DNA of 64,000 bases from Deltaproteobacteria bacterium RIFCSPHIGHO2_01_FULL_43_49 (GTDB taxonomy: Bacteria > UBA10199 > SPLOWO2-01-44-7): NCBI GenBank assembly GCA_001798075.1, contig MGRG01000007.1:1-64000 (forward strand). The letters run 5' to 3'. Each line of letters starts with the position of its first letter. The first letter of the stretch is position 1. The notes beneath the pieces were generated by a model. That model was not told the origin of the DNA. It worked only from the letters and a program-made list of their open reading frames with translations, and did not search any database. The translations under genes and the position numbers were made by a program. This document shows positions 41,579 to 50,843 of this stretch, in pieces.

Positions 41579-41680
41579 AATGAAGATGGTGCTTCGGGGT
41601 CCTGCCCCTCCGGGATTGCACGCCCTCCCAACAGATCGGGCTGACAACCCTCCGGGTCACCCCTTCGCACCAACTTCATT
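41579..41680. repeat. Palindromic element, copy E (intergenic)
   Basis: Arms AATGAAGATGGTGC (41579-41592) and GCACCAACTTCATT (41667-41680) pair with one mismatch. The core (CCTGCCCCTCCGGGATTGCACGC..GATCGGGCTGACAACCCTCC) is the inverse of copy D. An ATG plus hydrophobic residues after it suggest that it once lay in a signal peptide. Confidence 0.75.
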
Positions 41681-41704
41681 GGCTAATACACTTTTCGCAG
41701 GGGC

Positions 41705-42020
41705 ACTCCGAACTATCGCTATAGTTCAGAGCGTATGGGTGATTCTCACGCAAGCGAACCTCCTTTATATCTTTTAATAAGTTTGTCTCCGACTAGCGTG
41801 ACTGCAAGGGGGTGTGGGTGGCTTCTCGCAGCCCCGCCACACATTACGGGGGTTATGAATAGTTGGCGGGGCGAGAGAGAGCGCTAATTGGGGGTGGTAA
41901 CCCCTAATTAGATAGCGTCCCCCACACCCCCTTGCAGTCAGGTAGCTAGGAGGAAACAAACTTAAATAAAAAAGAGGTTCGCTTGCGCGATGATCAGCTA
42001 TGCCGGAGAAGATTTTAGGC
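41705..42020. repeat. Long branched palindromic repeat, copy LR2
   Basis: The middle stem is 19 of 19 pairs, 41800-41818 with 41921-41939; the outer stem is 41746-41760 with 41976-41990. At two stem positions both strands differ from LR1 so that pairing is kept (GCAAG/CTTGC instead of GCGAG/CTCGC; GAACC/GGTTC instead of GAGCC/GGCTC). It abuts a copy of the sctV 3' end. Confidence 0.85.
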
Positions 42021-42046
42021 GACGGCTTTTTGGAGGATTTCTTGAC
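42018..42046 (-). pseudogene. Duplicated 3' end of sctV
   Basis: On the minus strand it encodes QEILQKAVA-stop, the same end as intact sctV at 42646-42675. Three sense codons and the stop codon differ, all synonymously. The RelBE-type module lies between the two copies. Confidence 0.75.
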
Positions 42047-42087
42047 TTACGGTGCCTGGCTCCAATTGTCATCTACCTATAAATTCC

Positions 42088-42126
42088 TAGAATATTCTTG
42101 ATTATTCAATTAGAATGAATTAGAAT
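42088..42126 (+). promoter_or_regulatory. Promoter and TAGAAT repeats of the RHH-RelE module
   Basis: TTGATT (42098-42103), 17 nt, TAGAAT (42121-42126). TAGAAT also occurs at 42088 and 42111, giving spaced direct repeats typical of ribbon-helix-helix operators. The -10 ends 6 nt before ATG 42133, so the mRNA is probably leaderless. Confidence 0.7.
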
Positions 42127-42132
42127 ACAGCT

Positions 42133-42375
42133 ATGCCTAAGACGATTACTTTGAGATTAGACGATGAGGCTTATGAGAGTCTGTTAAAACACTCTGAGGT
42201 AGAAAAAAGACCCCTGTCTAACTACATTGAAATGGCCGCTTTAGAATACAGTCGTTCCCAGGAATTCGTCGATGACGAGGAAATGATAGCGATCTTTTCC
42301 AACCGGGCTCTTATGCAAAGACTTAAGAAAGCATCCAAAGAAGCAAAAAAACGAAAGGGCCGCTTCGTTGTCTGA
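42133..42375 (+). CDS. Ribbon-helix-helix antitoxin
   Basis: An 80-aa protein whose N-terminus is a MetJ/Arc-type ribbon-helix-helix (KTITLRLDDEAYESLLKHSE...LSNYIEMAAL). The C-terminal part is basic and should wrap the RelE-like toxin. The toxin gene overlaps its 3' end by 8 bp. Direct TAGAAT repeats upstream are probable binding sites. Confidence 0.85.
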   Translation: MPKTITLRLDDEAYESLLKHSEVEKRPLSNYIEMAALEYSRSQEFVDDEEMIAIFSNRALMQRLKKASKEAKKRKGRFVV

Positions 42376-42649
42376 TTATCGAATTTTCGAAACCCAGCAA
42401 TTTCAAAAAGATCTTAAAAAATTGGCGCCCCACAGGGAAAGTCAAATCCAAGCCAAATTAAATAAATACTGCTACCCTCAACTTAAAAAAGAGCCCCACT
42501 TTGGGCCAAATATTAAGCGACTTAAAGGTTGGGAGCCGCCCACCTGGCGTTATCGCATAGGAGATTGGCGATTCTTTTACGAGATTGACGAAAAAGAAAG
42601 GATTGTCTTTTTACTTACTGTCGAACACCGCCGGGAAGCGTATCGCTAA
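42368..42649 (+). CDS. RelE/ParE-superfamily toxin
   Basis: A 93-aa protein with the RelE fold: FETQQFQKDLKKLAPH, FGPNIKRLKGW, the central strand pair WRYRIGDWRFFYEID and a final LLTVEHRREAYR. The Arg and Tyr positions fit ribosome-dependent mRNA cleavage. It appears to start at TTG 42368. Its stop overlaps the sctV stop on the opposite strand, so the module ends exactly at that gene's end. Confidence 0.85.
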   Translation: MSDYRIFETQQFQKDLKKLAPHRESQIQAKLNKYCYPQLKKEPHFGPNIKRLKGWEPPTWRYRIGDWRFFYEIDEKERIVFLLTVEHRREAYR

Positions 42650-44808
42650 GCCACCGCTTTTTGGAGGATTTCTTGGGGGAGGTTTACGCGAGCGATCGGT
42701 TGGATGCGTAAGTTTTCGGAGAGTTCTTGATAAGAGAGAACAGACAACTGAGGAAACTCCAGCTCAATAATTTTTCTAAAATATCTGCGAATCTCGGCGA
42801 TCGTTAAAATAACGGGGGGTCTCGCTCCAGGAGGGAAAGGATGGGAGGCAATCTCTTTCCCAACCGCTTCTATTAATTCCTGCGTGATTTCCGGATCGAG
42901 TGCTAAATAATTTCCCTTCTCCGTTTTCCGAATCGAATTTTTCACCATGTCTTCAATTTCGGGGTCGAGCAAATAAACAGCCAAGGTGTTTGTGGAGCCG
43001 GCATATTTGTGAGTTATGTAGCGTTTTAAACCAGCACGCACATGTTCAGTGAGCATCATGGTATCCCGTTCAATCTCACCCCATTGTGCCAAGGTCGAAA
43101 AAATCGTTTTCAAATCTCTAATCGCAATGTCTTCTTGAACCAAGCGTTGGAAAATTTCGGTAAGCTGCAACAACGTAATCACCTTCGGCACCAACTCTTT
43201 AACCAATGCGGGATGTGATTTTTCCAGCTCGGAAAGCATCGTCTGGACTTCTTGAACCCCTAAAAATTCGTGTGCGTGTTTTCGCAAAGCATGAGAGAGG
43301 TGCAAAATCAAATATTCCGCAATATCCCACATTCTGAAGCCGGCCTGAATTGCCACATCTTTATGTTGCTGTGAAATCCAAGTCACAACCGAACCATCAA
43401 TGGGATGAATGCTTTCCGTTCCCGTGATGTTAAAAAGAGAAAGTTGCTCTAAGGGTTCCCCCACCAAAATACAGCCCTGCATAATTTTCCCTTGAGCCAC
43501 CGGCACTTCGTTGATGTTGATGACATAAGCCTCTGGCTCCATATCCACCGTTTGTCCACGCACCTGAATTCCTGGAAAATTCACCCCCAACTCATAATAC
43601 AAACCGTGACGGAGTAGTGGAATCAGTTCATTAATAAATCGCCCACCATCTTGTTTGTCATCGACAAAAGGAATGAGGGCTTGCCCCACCTCTAAAGAAA
43701 TCGGTGAAGGCATGATGAAGGGCAATACATCGCCATGTTTTTTGACCGCCTTTTTCACCACTTCTTCTTTCGGCGTTTCCATCACCTCTTTGACCATCTG
43801 CTGTTTCGACTTGATCAAAAAAAATGCGGCCGTTCCCAAAACAGCGCCAACGATAATAAAGGGAATTTTAGGCAAGGCCGGCACTAAAGCCATCGAGAGC
43901 AATAAAGCGGCGGCAATCACCAATGCTTTCGGATAAGCGGTAATTTGTGTGACAATTTCTCGGCCCAGGTTTGAGCCTTCCGTTTCTGCAGTAACCCTCG
44001 TCACAACAATACCGGCGGAGACAGAAATAATCAGGGCTGGAATCTGTTGGACCAATCCATCGCCGATTGTGAGAATTGTGTAGAGGTTCAGGGCATCGGT
44101 TAGTTCCATTCCCTGTCTCGTCACACCGATAATGAGTCCCGCGATGATATTGATCAAAATGATGATAATACCGGCGATCGCATCTCCCTTAACAAATTTC
44201 ATGGCACCATCCATGGCGCCATAAAGTTGGGATTCTCTCTGAAGATGAGCTCTGCGCTCCAGGGCCTGCTCAATATTGATAATACCGGCGCGCAAATCGG
44301 CATCAATCGACATCTGTTTGCCGGGCATGGCATCCAATGTAAAGCGGGCGGCCACTTCGGAGACACGCTCGGCGCCTTTGGTGACCACGATAAAATTGAT
44401 CAAGGTCAAAATCGTAAACAAAATCCCACCGACGATCGGATCCCCACGCACCACAAAATGTCCGAAGGCCTCGATGACTTTTCCGGCGTCGCCATCGGAC
44501 AAAATCAAACGGGTCGTCGAAACGTTTAGCGCAAGTCGGTAAAGTGTAGCGAGTAAAAGAATTGTTGGAAAAGTGGCGATGCGAAGCGCCTCGCTGATGT
44601 AGAGGGAAACGAGGAGGATGACAATCCCCATCGTCAGATTAATAGTCAGCAAAACATCGAGGAGCTGCTTGGGTAAAGGGATGACAATCATCCCCATAAC
44701 GGTGACAACAAGTCCCGCCAGCAAAAGATCGCTATACTTGGCTATAACGACGTTAAGTGCCGAAAATGGCAGGTTTTCTTGCGCTTGTACCGATGCCGGT
44801 GGCGCCAT
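42646..44808 (-). CDS. sctV: T3SS export gate protein SctV (FlhA/LcrD family)
   Basis: A 720-aa protein with an N-terminal half of eight transmembrane helices and the FHIPEP-type signature (RFTLDAMPGKQMSIDADLRAGII, about 155-177). The C-terminal half is the cytosolic ring domain (IEIRGQ-like VRGQTVDMEPEAYVININEVP). A nonamer of SctV receives substrates from the ATPase. It lies 55 bp after secA on the same strand and not in the main T3SS operon. The gene ends at the point where a toxin-antitoxin module joins it. Confidence 0.95.
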   Translation of the reverse strand: MAPPASVQAQENLPFSALNVVIAKYSDLLLAGLVVTVMGMIVIPLPKQLLDVLLTINLTMGIVILLVSLYISEALRIATFPTILLLATLYRLALNVSTTRLILSDGDAGKVIEAFGHFVVRGDPIVGGILFTILTLINFIVVTKGAERVSEVAARFTLDAMPGKQMSIDADLRAGIINIEQALERRAHLQRESQLYGAMDGAMKFVKGDAIAGIIIILINIIAGLIIGVTRQGMELTDALNLYTILTIGDGLVQQIPALIISVSAGIVVTRVTAETEGSNLGREIVTQITAYPKALVIAAALLLSMALVPALPKIPFIIVGAVLGTAAFFLIKSKQQMVKEVMETPKEEVVKKAVKKHGDVLPFIMPSPISLEVGQALIPFVDDKQDGGRFINELIPLLRHGLYYELGVNFPGIQVRGQTVDMEPEAYVININEVPVAQGKIMQGCILVGEPLEQLSLFNITGTESIHPIDGSVVTWISQQHKDVAIQAGFRMWDIAEYLILHLSHALRKHAHEFLGVQEVQTMLSELEKSHPALVKELVPKVITLLQLTEIFQRLVQEDIAIRDLKTIFSTLAQWGEIERDTMMLTEHVRAGLKRYITHKYAGSTNTLAVYLLDPEIEDMVKNSIRKTEKGNYLALDPEITQELIEAVGKEIASHPFPPGARPPVILTIAEIRRYFRKIIELEFPQLSVLSYQELSENLRIQPIARVNLPQEILQKAVA

Positions 44809-44863
44809 AATCTCCTCTAAAATTCATAACTTACTGCAATCTTTATGCCATTTTAGCACAACT

Positions 44864-47548
44864 CTAAACGCCGTGGCACTTCTTATATTTCCTACCACTA
44901 CCGCAAGGACAGGGATCGTTGCGGCCGACTTTGGGAAAAGCTTGCGCTTTGGGAGAAGTTTGCACCGAAGCCGACGATGAATTCGCGGGAGGTGAAGCTC
45001 TAAAAGCTTGTGACTCTTGATGAGCCATCTGCATAGGGGTTCGTTGAAAAGGAAGATTGGCCACTTGGGGTGAGGCTTGGGCAATTCTTTCTTGTTGGAT
45101 CCGCACTCGAAATAATTTTTGCAACACATCGGTGGTGAACTGTTCCATCATGATTCGAAATAATCCAAAACCTTCTTTTTTATATTCAAGCAGCGGATCT
45201 TTCTGACCATAACCTCTAAGGCCAATTCCTTCTCGCAAGTGATCCATCTGCAACAGATGATCTTTCCAAAGAGTATCGAGCGTTGATAAAAGCAAAAACT
45301 TTTCTATTTGTTGAAAAACTTCACGACCATATTGGGTCTCTTTTGCTTCATAAGCAGCCACCACTGTTTCATAAAGCTTTTTTCCGATATCATCTTGATT
45401 CCAATCTTTTTTTGACAAGGCCCTAATTTTGAAATCAACATCGAAAATCTCTTTGACCTTCTCTTCAAACGGTTTTGCATCCAAGCTTTCCGGATCGGCC
45501 TTTTGAGGAACAAATTGCTCCACCAATTGGGTTGCCCTTTCGTCAATCATGTCCAAGATAAAATCCTTCGTATCTTGAGCCCCCAAAATTTCGCGGCGGC
45601 GCTTGTAAATGGTTTGACGCTGCTGATTCATTACGTCATCAAATTCCAAAAGATTTTTGCGGATCGAAAAATTGTGGGCTTCAACTTTTTTCTGTGCATT
45701 GGCAATGGCTCGCGACAACCAGGGATGTTCAATCTGCTCATCTTCTTCCAGTCCCAGACGTTCCATCATTTTGGCAATTCGCTCTCCGCCAAAAATGCGC
45801 AGCAAATCATCCGCAAGCGAAAGGTAAAATCGGGAACTCCCGGGATCGCCCTGTCTACCGGAGCGCCCGCGCAACTGGTTATCAATGCGTCTGCTTTCAT
45901 GGCGTTCTGTTCCCAAAATATGAAGTCCGCCAGCAGTCAGGACCTCTTGCTTTTCCGCACTGCATTGAACACGAAAGGCTTCCAACGCTTTTTTGTAATC
46001 TTCCTCTGGGGCATCGCGCCCAACTTTCGCTTTGGCCAAAAATTCCGGATTCCCGCCCAACATGATATCGGTTCCACGACCGGCCATGTTGGTAGAAATA
46101 GTAACCGCCCCTTTGCGCCCTGCTTGAGCCACAATCTCTGCTTCCTTCTCATGATGTTTGGCATTCAAGACATGGTGTTTCACACCCCGTCTCACCAACA
46201 TTTGTGCAATATGTTCTGACCTTTCGATGGAGATGGTCCCCACCAAAACCGGCTGATTCTTTGCATGACACTCTTCAATTTCTTTCACCACGGCTCGGTA
46301 TTTTTCTTCTTCTGTTTTATAAACCACATCGGAATGATCTTTTCGAACCATCGGCAAATTAGGAGGAATCACCATCACATCGAGATTATAGATCTTTGCG
46401 AACTCCGCCGCTTCGGTGTCGGCTGTCCCCGTCATTCCGGCCAACTTTTTATACATCCTGAAATAATTTTGAAAGGTGACGGTTGCCAAGGTTTGATTTT
46501 CATTTTCAATCGTCACTTTTTCTTTGGCCTCCACTGCCTGATGAAGCCCGTCACTCCAGCGCCTCCCGGGCATGAGGCGCCCCGTAAATTCATCCACAAT
46601 AAGGACCTTGTCTTCTTTCACCACATAATCGACATCCAGCTTGTAGAGAACATGGGCACGCAAAGCCTGGTTCACATGATGAAGTTGGTTGATATTGCCT
46701 GGGTCGTACAAATTGGGAATATTGAGACGCTTTTCCACCTCGGCCACACCGGCCTCTGTGAGCATCACCGAGCGGGCCTTTTCATCAACCGTGAAATGGG
46801 TTTCTTTCGTCAAAAAAGGAATGATCCGATCGATGGTGTAATAAAGCTGTGTCGATTCTTCGGCCGGTCCAGAAATAATGAGAGGGGTTCTCGCCTCATC
46901 AATCAAAATGCTATCGACCTCATCGACAATCGCGTAATTCAATTCTCTCTGAACAAACTGTGCAACATCGTATTTCATGTTGTCGCGCAGATAATCAAAA
47001 CCAAACTCGTTGTTGGTACCATAAGTCACATCGGCATTATAGGCCCATTGGCGTTCGGTATCGGTTAGCCCATGCACAATCACACCAACGGAGAGTCCCA
47101 AAAATTTATAGACCTGTCCCATCCATTCGGCATCACGCCTGGCCAAATAGTCATTCACTGTGATGACATGAACACCCTTGCCTGAAAGAGAATTGAGATA
47201 AACCGGCAAAGTAGCCACCAATGTTTTGCCTTCTCCGGTTTTCATCTCGGAAATTTTACCTTGATGCAAAACGGTTCCACCAACGAGCTGCACATCATAA
47301 TGACGTTGGCCCAAAGTCCTAATGGCCGCTTCCCTCACCACCGCAAAGGCTTCGGGCAAGAGTGAATCGAGCAATTCCCCATTCGCAATCCGTTGTTTAA
47401 ATTCCGCCGTTTTGGATTTGAGCTGTTCGCTGGACAGGGGCTTGATGGTAGGCTCAAAAGCATTAACCTGATCGACAAGAGGGACAATTTTTTTGAGTTC
47501 CCGATCGTTTTTGGTCCCGACAAATTTTTTGAGAATCCAATTCAGCAT
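44864..47548 (-). CDS. secA: Preprotein translocase ATPase SecA
   Basis: An 894-aa protein with all SecA parts: Walker [12 protein letters not shown] (about residues 100-110), [11 protein letters not shown] (nucleotide fold 1), the second helicase fold ([31 protein letters not shown]), and a C-terminal zinc-binding tail [14 protein letters not shown]. It drives Sec-dependent export, which all the lipoproteins here require. It lies in a row with PP2C, M23 peptidase and sctV. Confidence 0.98.
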   Translation of the reverse strand: MLNWILKKFVGTKNDRELKKIVPLVDQVNAFEPTIKPLSSEQLKSKTAEFKQRIANGELLDSLLPEAFAVVREAAIRTLGQRHYDVQLVGGTVLHQGKISEMKTGEGKTLVATLPVYLNSLSGKGVHVITVNDYLARRDAEWMGQVYKFLGLSVGVIVHGLTDTERQWAYNADVTYGTNNEFGFDYLRDNMKYDVAQFVQRELNYAIVDEVDSILIDEARTPLIISGPAEESTQLYYTIDRIIPFLTKETHFTVDEKARSVMLTEAGVAEVEKRLNIPNLYDPGNINQLHHVNQALRAHVLYKLDVDYVVKEDKVLIVDEFTGRLMPGRRWSDGLHQAVEAKEKVTIENENQTLATVTFQNYFRMYKKLAGMTGTADTEAAEFAKIYNLDVMVIPPNLPMVRKDHSDVVYKTEEEKYRAVVKEIEECHAKNQPVLVGTISIERSEHIAQMLVRRGVKHHVLNAKHHEKEAEIVAQAGRKGAVTISTNMAGRGTDIMLGGNPEFLAKAKVGRDAPEEDYKKALEAFRVQCSAEKQEVLTAGGLHILGTERHESRRIDNQLRGRSGRQGDPGSSRFYLSLADDLLRIFGGERIAKMMERLGLEEDEQIEHPWLSRAIANAQKKVEAHNFSIRKNLLEFDDVMNQQRQTIYKRRREILGAQDTKDFILDMIDERATQLVEQFVPQKADPESLDAKPFEEKVKEIFDVDFKIRALSKKDWNQDDIGKKLYETVVAAYEAKETQYGREVFQQIEKFLLLSTLDTLWKDHLLQMDHLREGIGLRGYGQKDPLLEYKKEGFGLFRIMMEQFTTDVLQKLFRVRIQQERIAQASPQVANLPFQRTPMQMAHQESQAFRASPPANSSSASVQTSPKAQAFPKVGRNDPCPCGSGRKYKKCHGV

Positions 47549-47592
47549 GGGTCTGCAAGAGTAAGAGCAAATACACGAAGTGGCAAGGAGAT

Positions 47593-48546
47593 TTAGAGTT
47601 GCTCTAAAATAAATCGGAGGGGATCAACCGGAACGCCGTTGACCAAGACTTCATAGTGAACGTGGGGACCGGTGCTGCGACCGGTGCTCCCTACTTTTGC
47701 AAGGATTGTACCACGCTGCACTTTATCCCCTTCTTTGACGAGAATTTCAGAATTATGGCCGTAGACTGTTGCAAGACCATAACCGTGATCGACAATAATT
47801 TTATTACCCAAACCACCTTGTCGTCCCGCAAAGGTTACAACGCCATCCCCCGTTGCAGTAACCGGTGTCCCATAAGGGCTGGCAATATCGACACCCTCAT
47901 GCAACTGGCGCCCACCCGAAAGTGGGGAACGACGCAGACCAAAATCGGAAGTGACCCATCCCCTCAAAGGCCAAACGGTTGGAATGGAGGTCCAAAAATA
48001 GGGGGCATCTGGATTAAAATGATAGACCTCTTTAAGGCGTTTTCCGACATCTTTTGCTTCTTCAGTCAAATCAATTGTTTTCAAATCAAAGGTTTTAAGG
48101 GCTGTTTCGTCAAAAACGTCTGGGCTGTTTCTAAAGGTATTTGGGTCTAAAGAGGCCAATTTAAGGTTCTGACGAGGCAACTCTTTAACATCGCCCCCTA
48201 CCCCCACTTGGACACCTTTACTGGTACCGGTGTTAACACCGACGATGGTTTCCAACTTCACTGCCAGTTCTTCATTCTGGTTGACCACATCTTCCAACTC
48301 ACCCAGCCTTGCCAAAACCCGCAGGCGTTCTTTTTCATATTGGCGACCGCGGTTACGAAAATCCTCCGTTGCCAAAAATTCTTTTCGATAATGAACCAGG
48401 CCTAAAGAAATGGTGGCGGTGAATAGAACAAGACCCAAAGCGACCGAAAGGGTTGCCAAAATGCGCTCTTTAGAGACAAAAAAGCGCCGCACCCTTGAAC
48501 CACCCTTGGGAACGACTATAACGCTATAACTTTCTGCAATCCTCAT
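47593..48546 (-). CDS. M23-family (LytM-type) membrane-anchored peptidase
   Basis: A 317-aa protein with an N-terminal transmembrane helix (about 30-50), a coiled coil (75-115) and a C-terminal M23 domain (about 215-310). The zinc ligands lie in [14 protein letters not shown] and [10 protein letters not shown]. It should cut or modify peptidoglycan, or activate amidases if inactive. Together with SctV and SecA it could open the wall during assembly of the secretion system, an inference from neighbours only. Confidence 0.9.
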   Translation of the reverse strand: MRIAESYSVIVVPKGGSRVRRFFVSKERILATLSVALGLVLFTATISLGLVHYRKEFLATEDFRNRGRQYEKERLRVLARLGELEDVVNQNEELAVKLETIVGVNTGTSKGVQVGVGGDVKELPRQNLKLASLDPNTFRNSPDVFDETALKTFDLKTIDLTEEAKDVGKRLKEVYHFNPDAPYFWTSIPTVWPLRGWVTSDFGLRRSPLSGGRQLHEGVDIASPYGTPVTATGDGVVTFAGRQGGLGNKIIVDHGYGLATVYGHNSEILVKEGDKVQRGTILAKVGSTGRSTGPHVHYEVLVNGVPVDPLRFILEQL

Positions 48547-48596
48547 AAAATTTTTAGTTGGCTAACATAATCTGCCCATTGCGTCAACCGCAAGAT

Positions 48597-49403
48597 TCAC
48601 ATTTGCAATGTCGATTCTTCGTCTTCTTTTGCTTCTTTTTCATCCAGTTCTAAAACCTTTGTTAACACAACGGTAATATTGTCATCTCCTCCGCGAGCTT
48701 TCGCTATATCAATGAGATGTTTTCCCGATTCCGCAATATTGTGATGCGTGACAACATCCAAAATTTCATCATTCTCGATCAAATTATAAAGTCCATCGCT
48801 GCAAAGCAAGTAAGTGTCCCCTTCTTTCATAGCCCTTGTTTCAACATCCACTTCGACATCTTCTTGAAACCCAACCGATCGGGTAATAATATTTTTCAAA
48901 CGATGCTCTTTGGCCTCTTTGGGCTTGAGAATCCCTGCTCGAATCTGCTCACTCACCAGAGAATGATCGGTCGTGAGTTGGTCTATTTTATTGCCTCGAA
49001 TGCGGTACCCTCTGGAGTCCCCTACATTGGCCAAATAAACCCTGTTTTTGCGAAAGAGCTGAACGACCGCCGTGGTCCCCATTCCATTCAAGGTATGATC
49101 TTGCGCTGCCTTCTCAAAAATCCTTTGGCTGGCCGTGCCAATGGCATATTTAAGCCAGGCCTTAAAATCGCCCGGTTTTAGCTCAACATCATCTTGCAGG
49201 GTTACATTGGGGTCATCAGTTAACATTGTGATTGTTTCCTCCACTGTTTGAACCGCCAGTTTGCTGGCATATTCACCCCCCAGATGTCCCCCCATCCCGT
49301 CCGCGACCATAAACAAAAGCAAATCGTTATTCACAAAAAAACTGTCTTCGTTTCTTTCCCTTTTGCAACCCAGATCTGAAATGCCAAAGCTTTCAAATTT
49401 CAT
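48597..49403 (-). CDS. PP2C-family Ser/Thr protein phosphatase
   Basis: A 268-aa protein, read from ATG 49403, with all PP2C motifs: GCKRERNEDSF, VADGMGGHLGGE, NVGDSRGYRI, LLCSDGLYN and GGDDNITVVL. A longer start at TTG 49439 would add 12 residues. It removes phosphate from Ser/Thr residues and would oppose a kinase read by the FHA proteins at 35-41 kb. The FliA-type promoter directly upstream ties this gene, and perhaps M23, secA and sctV behind it, to the T3SS regulon. No Ser/Thr kinase lies in the window. Confidence 0.9.
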   Translation of the reverse strand: MKFESFGISDLGCKRERNEDSFFVNNDLLLFMVADGMGGHLGGEYASKLAVQTVEETITMLTDDPNVTLQDDVELKPGDFKAWLKYAIGTASQRIFEKAAQDHTLNGMGTTAVVQLFRKNRVYLANVGDSRGYRIRGNKIDQLTTDHSLVSEQIRAGILKPKEAKEHRLKNIITRSVGFQEDVEVDVETRAMKEGDTYLLCSDGLYNLIENDEILDVVTHHNIAESGKHLIDIAKARGGDDNITVVLTKVLELDEKEAKEDEESTLQM

Positions 49404-49462
49404 ATCGGCTAAAACTACATGAAATCCATGGGGTTGCAAAGTCTAAAATGCCTCTACTAAAG

Positions 49463-49491
49463 ATATCGGCTCCTTACAAAAAAAGTTGCTT
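49463..49491 (-). promoter_or_regulatory. FliA-type promoter of the PP2C operon
   Basis: AAGCAACTTT (49482-49491), 11 nt, GCCGATAT (49463-49470). Confidence 0.75.
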
Positions 49492-49533
49492 AAAAAAATT
49501 ACAGGTCACCCTTGATCCCTCGACTGTCAGCGA

Positions 49534-50763
49534 TCAGCTGCCCACATTTTTCTTTGGTCCTTTCTTCCCTCTTGAATCGTTTCTTGTCGACGCTTGAGAA
49601 CCGTTAACAAAACGTTCCACTTTTCTGCGCAAACGATCGTTGAGTTCTCCTACCAAGGCATTAAAAATAGTAGGGGGCAATTTTAATTTACGCCCTACCG
49701 CATCCCAAAATTGTCTTTCAAAACGAAATCTGCGCGGTTCTTGTAATTGGCTTAACACAACCTGAACAAATTGGTGATAAAGGGCCTCTTTTTCGGCCAA
49801 CAAATCGGCCGTGACCGAATTGCTCCACTTTCGAACGGAAAAAGAATATTGTCCCTTTCCCCGCTGTTGCTCCATCACCCCCCAAAAAGATTCTCCCTCT
49901 ATCAAAGCAATATCCACCCCCATGGCCTTGGCTCTTGTTTGCAAAACAGCACAGTCTCTTGGACGGGTTTCGAAAATCTCCGGAAAGGCAATAATGCGAA
50001 TCGCTCCTTTTTTTATTCCAAACTGAATCAGGGGGGCTAGCGATGCAGGGGTAACACCGATAAAATTTTCTGCAAGAAACCCTTTAGGATTTTGAGCCAA
50101 AAAATGAACCAGATCCGGAAGAGAGAGGCGGATTTCAATGGTTAAGTGGGGTGCCTGCCGTTGCACGGCGTAGCTATGCAACATATGCGGCAGCGCCTCA
50201 AGATAGTCCCATGTCGTTAGGAGGAACAAAGGTAGAATGTTATTCAACGGCTCGGGGCTTAGTAACGCAATCAGTTGAAACGGGTCGGCGCCGGTATTGC
50301 TCAATACAACGGTTGGGATCCGCTCTCCCGTTTCAGCTTCGGGAGAAAGAGAAAAAGCCATCAACAAATTATATAATTTAAAATTGACTCTTTCGATTGC
50401 CAATAAATCGGCTGCATACTGTGCCGATTTTTGTGGTATCACTTGTTCAACCAAACCGAATACGGGACGATGTGCGGCATAAGGTGCCAGCTTTGCAATA
50501 ACGCTCGCCGCCATCTCTCCCGGAGTTCCAAAAAACGCAATTGGCGGTTGAGTCGGTCGGACTATTCGCTCCAAGGGGAGGTCTTGCGGCCTCCTTTCAA
50601 AAATACCGAAGAGGGGAAGCTGCGGTTGAGCAGAGAGGATGGCACGCTCCAAAGGAAGGGCCGGCGCCTCCCCGGATAACGCCGATAGGGCCTCTAGACC
50701 TGCTGTCGGCACAGAACCGGACAAAGTTAACCAATTGATATTTAAAAAAGTTGTTCCACTCAT
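49534..50763 (-). CDS. Candidate T3SS effector, unknown fold
   Basis: A 409-aa protein, read from ATG 50763 because the promoter -10 overlaps the longer start. The first 30 residues (MSGTTFLNINWLTLSG then TAGLEALSAL) match the style of the other candidate effectors. A two-unit repeat follows at about 38-75 (LPLERAILSAQPQLPLFGI and LPLERIVRPTQPPIAFFGT). The rest is alpha/beta with no recognised motif; the C-terminus is very basic (GKKGPKKN). It has its own FliA-type promoter and lies downstream of two further candidates. Function unknown. Confidence 0.6.
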   Translation of the reverse strand: MSGTTFLNINWLTLSGSVPTAGLEALSALSGEAPALPLERAILSAQPQLPLFGIFERRPQDLPLERIVRPTQPPIAFFGTPGEMAASVIAKLAPYAAHRPVFGLVEQVIPQKSAQYAADLLAIERVNFKLYNLLMAFSLSPEAETGERIPTVVLSNTGADPFQLIALLSPEPLNNILPLFLLTTWDYLEALPHMLHSYAVQRQAPHLTIEIRLSLPDLVHFLAQNPKGFLAENFIGVTPASLAPLIQFGIKKGAIRIIAFPEIFETRPRDCAVLQTRAKAMGVDIALIEGESFWGVMEQQRGKGQYSFSVRKWSNSVTADLLAEKEALYHQFVQVVLSQLQEPRRFRFERQFWDAVGRKLKLPPTIFNALVGELNDRLRRKVERFVNGSQASTRNDSRGKKGPKKNVGS

Positions 50764-50780
50764 ACACACTTCACTAAAAG

Positions 50781-50809
50781 TTATCGGCATTGCCTTAAAA
50801 AAGTTGCTT
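50781..50809 (-). promoter_or_regulatory. FliA-type promoter of the 409-aa candidate effector
   Basis: AAGCAACTTT (50800-50809), 11 nt, GCCGATAA (50781-50788). The predicted transcript begins about 10 nt before ATG 50763. Confidence 0.85.
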
Positions 50810-50843
50810 GCCCGCCATAGCTTTAGCGAAGGGGGGTCTAAAA

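Noticed and set aside
41580-41777. Short plus-strand gene starting with MKMVLRG
   Set aside because: Most of it is the palindromic element copy E and the edge of LR2. It may be a relic of an exported gene, but no functional product is supported.
45503-47068. Several plus-strand reading frames opposite secA
   Set aside because: They are mirror images of a clearly coding, highly conserved gene.
49390-49425. GCCGATAT directly before ATG 49403 as a second FliA-type promoter
   Set aside because: No -35 at an allowed distance; the complete site for this gene lies at 49463-49491.
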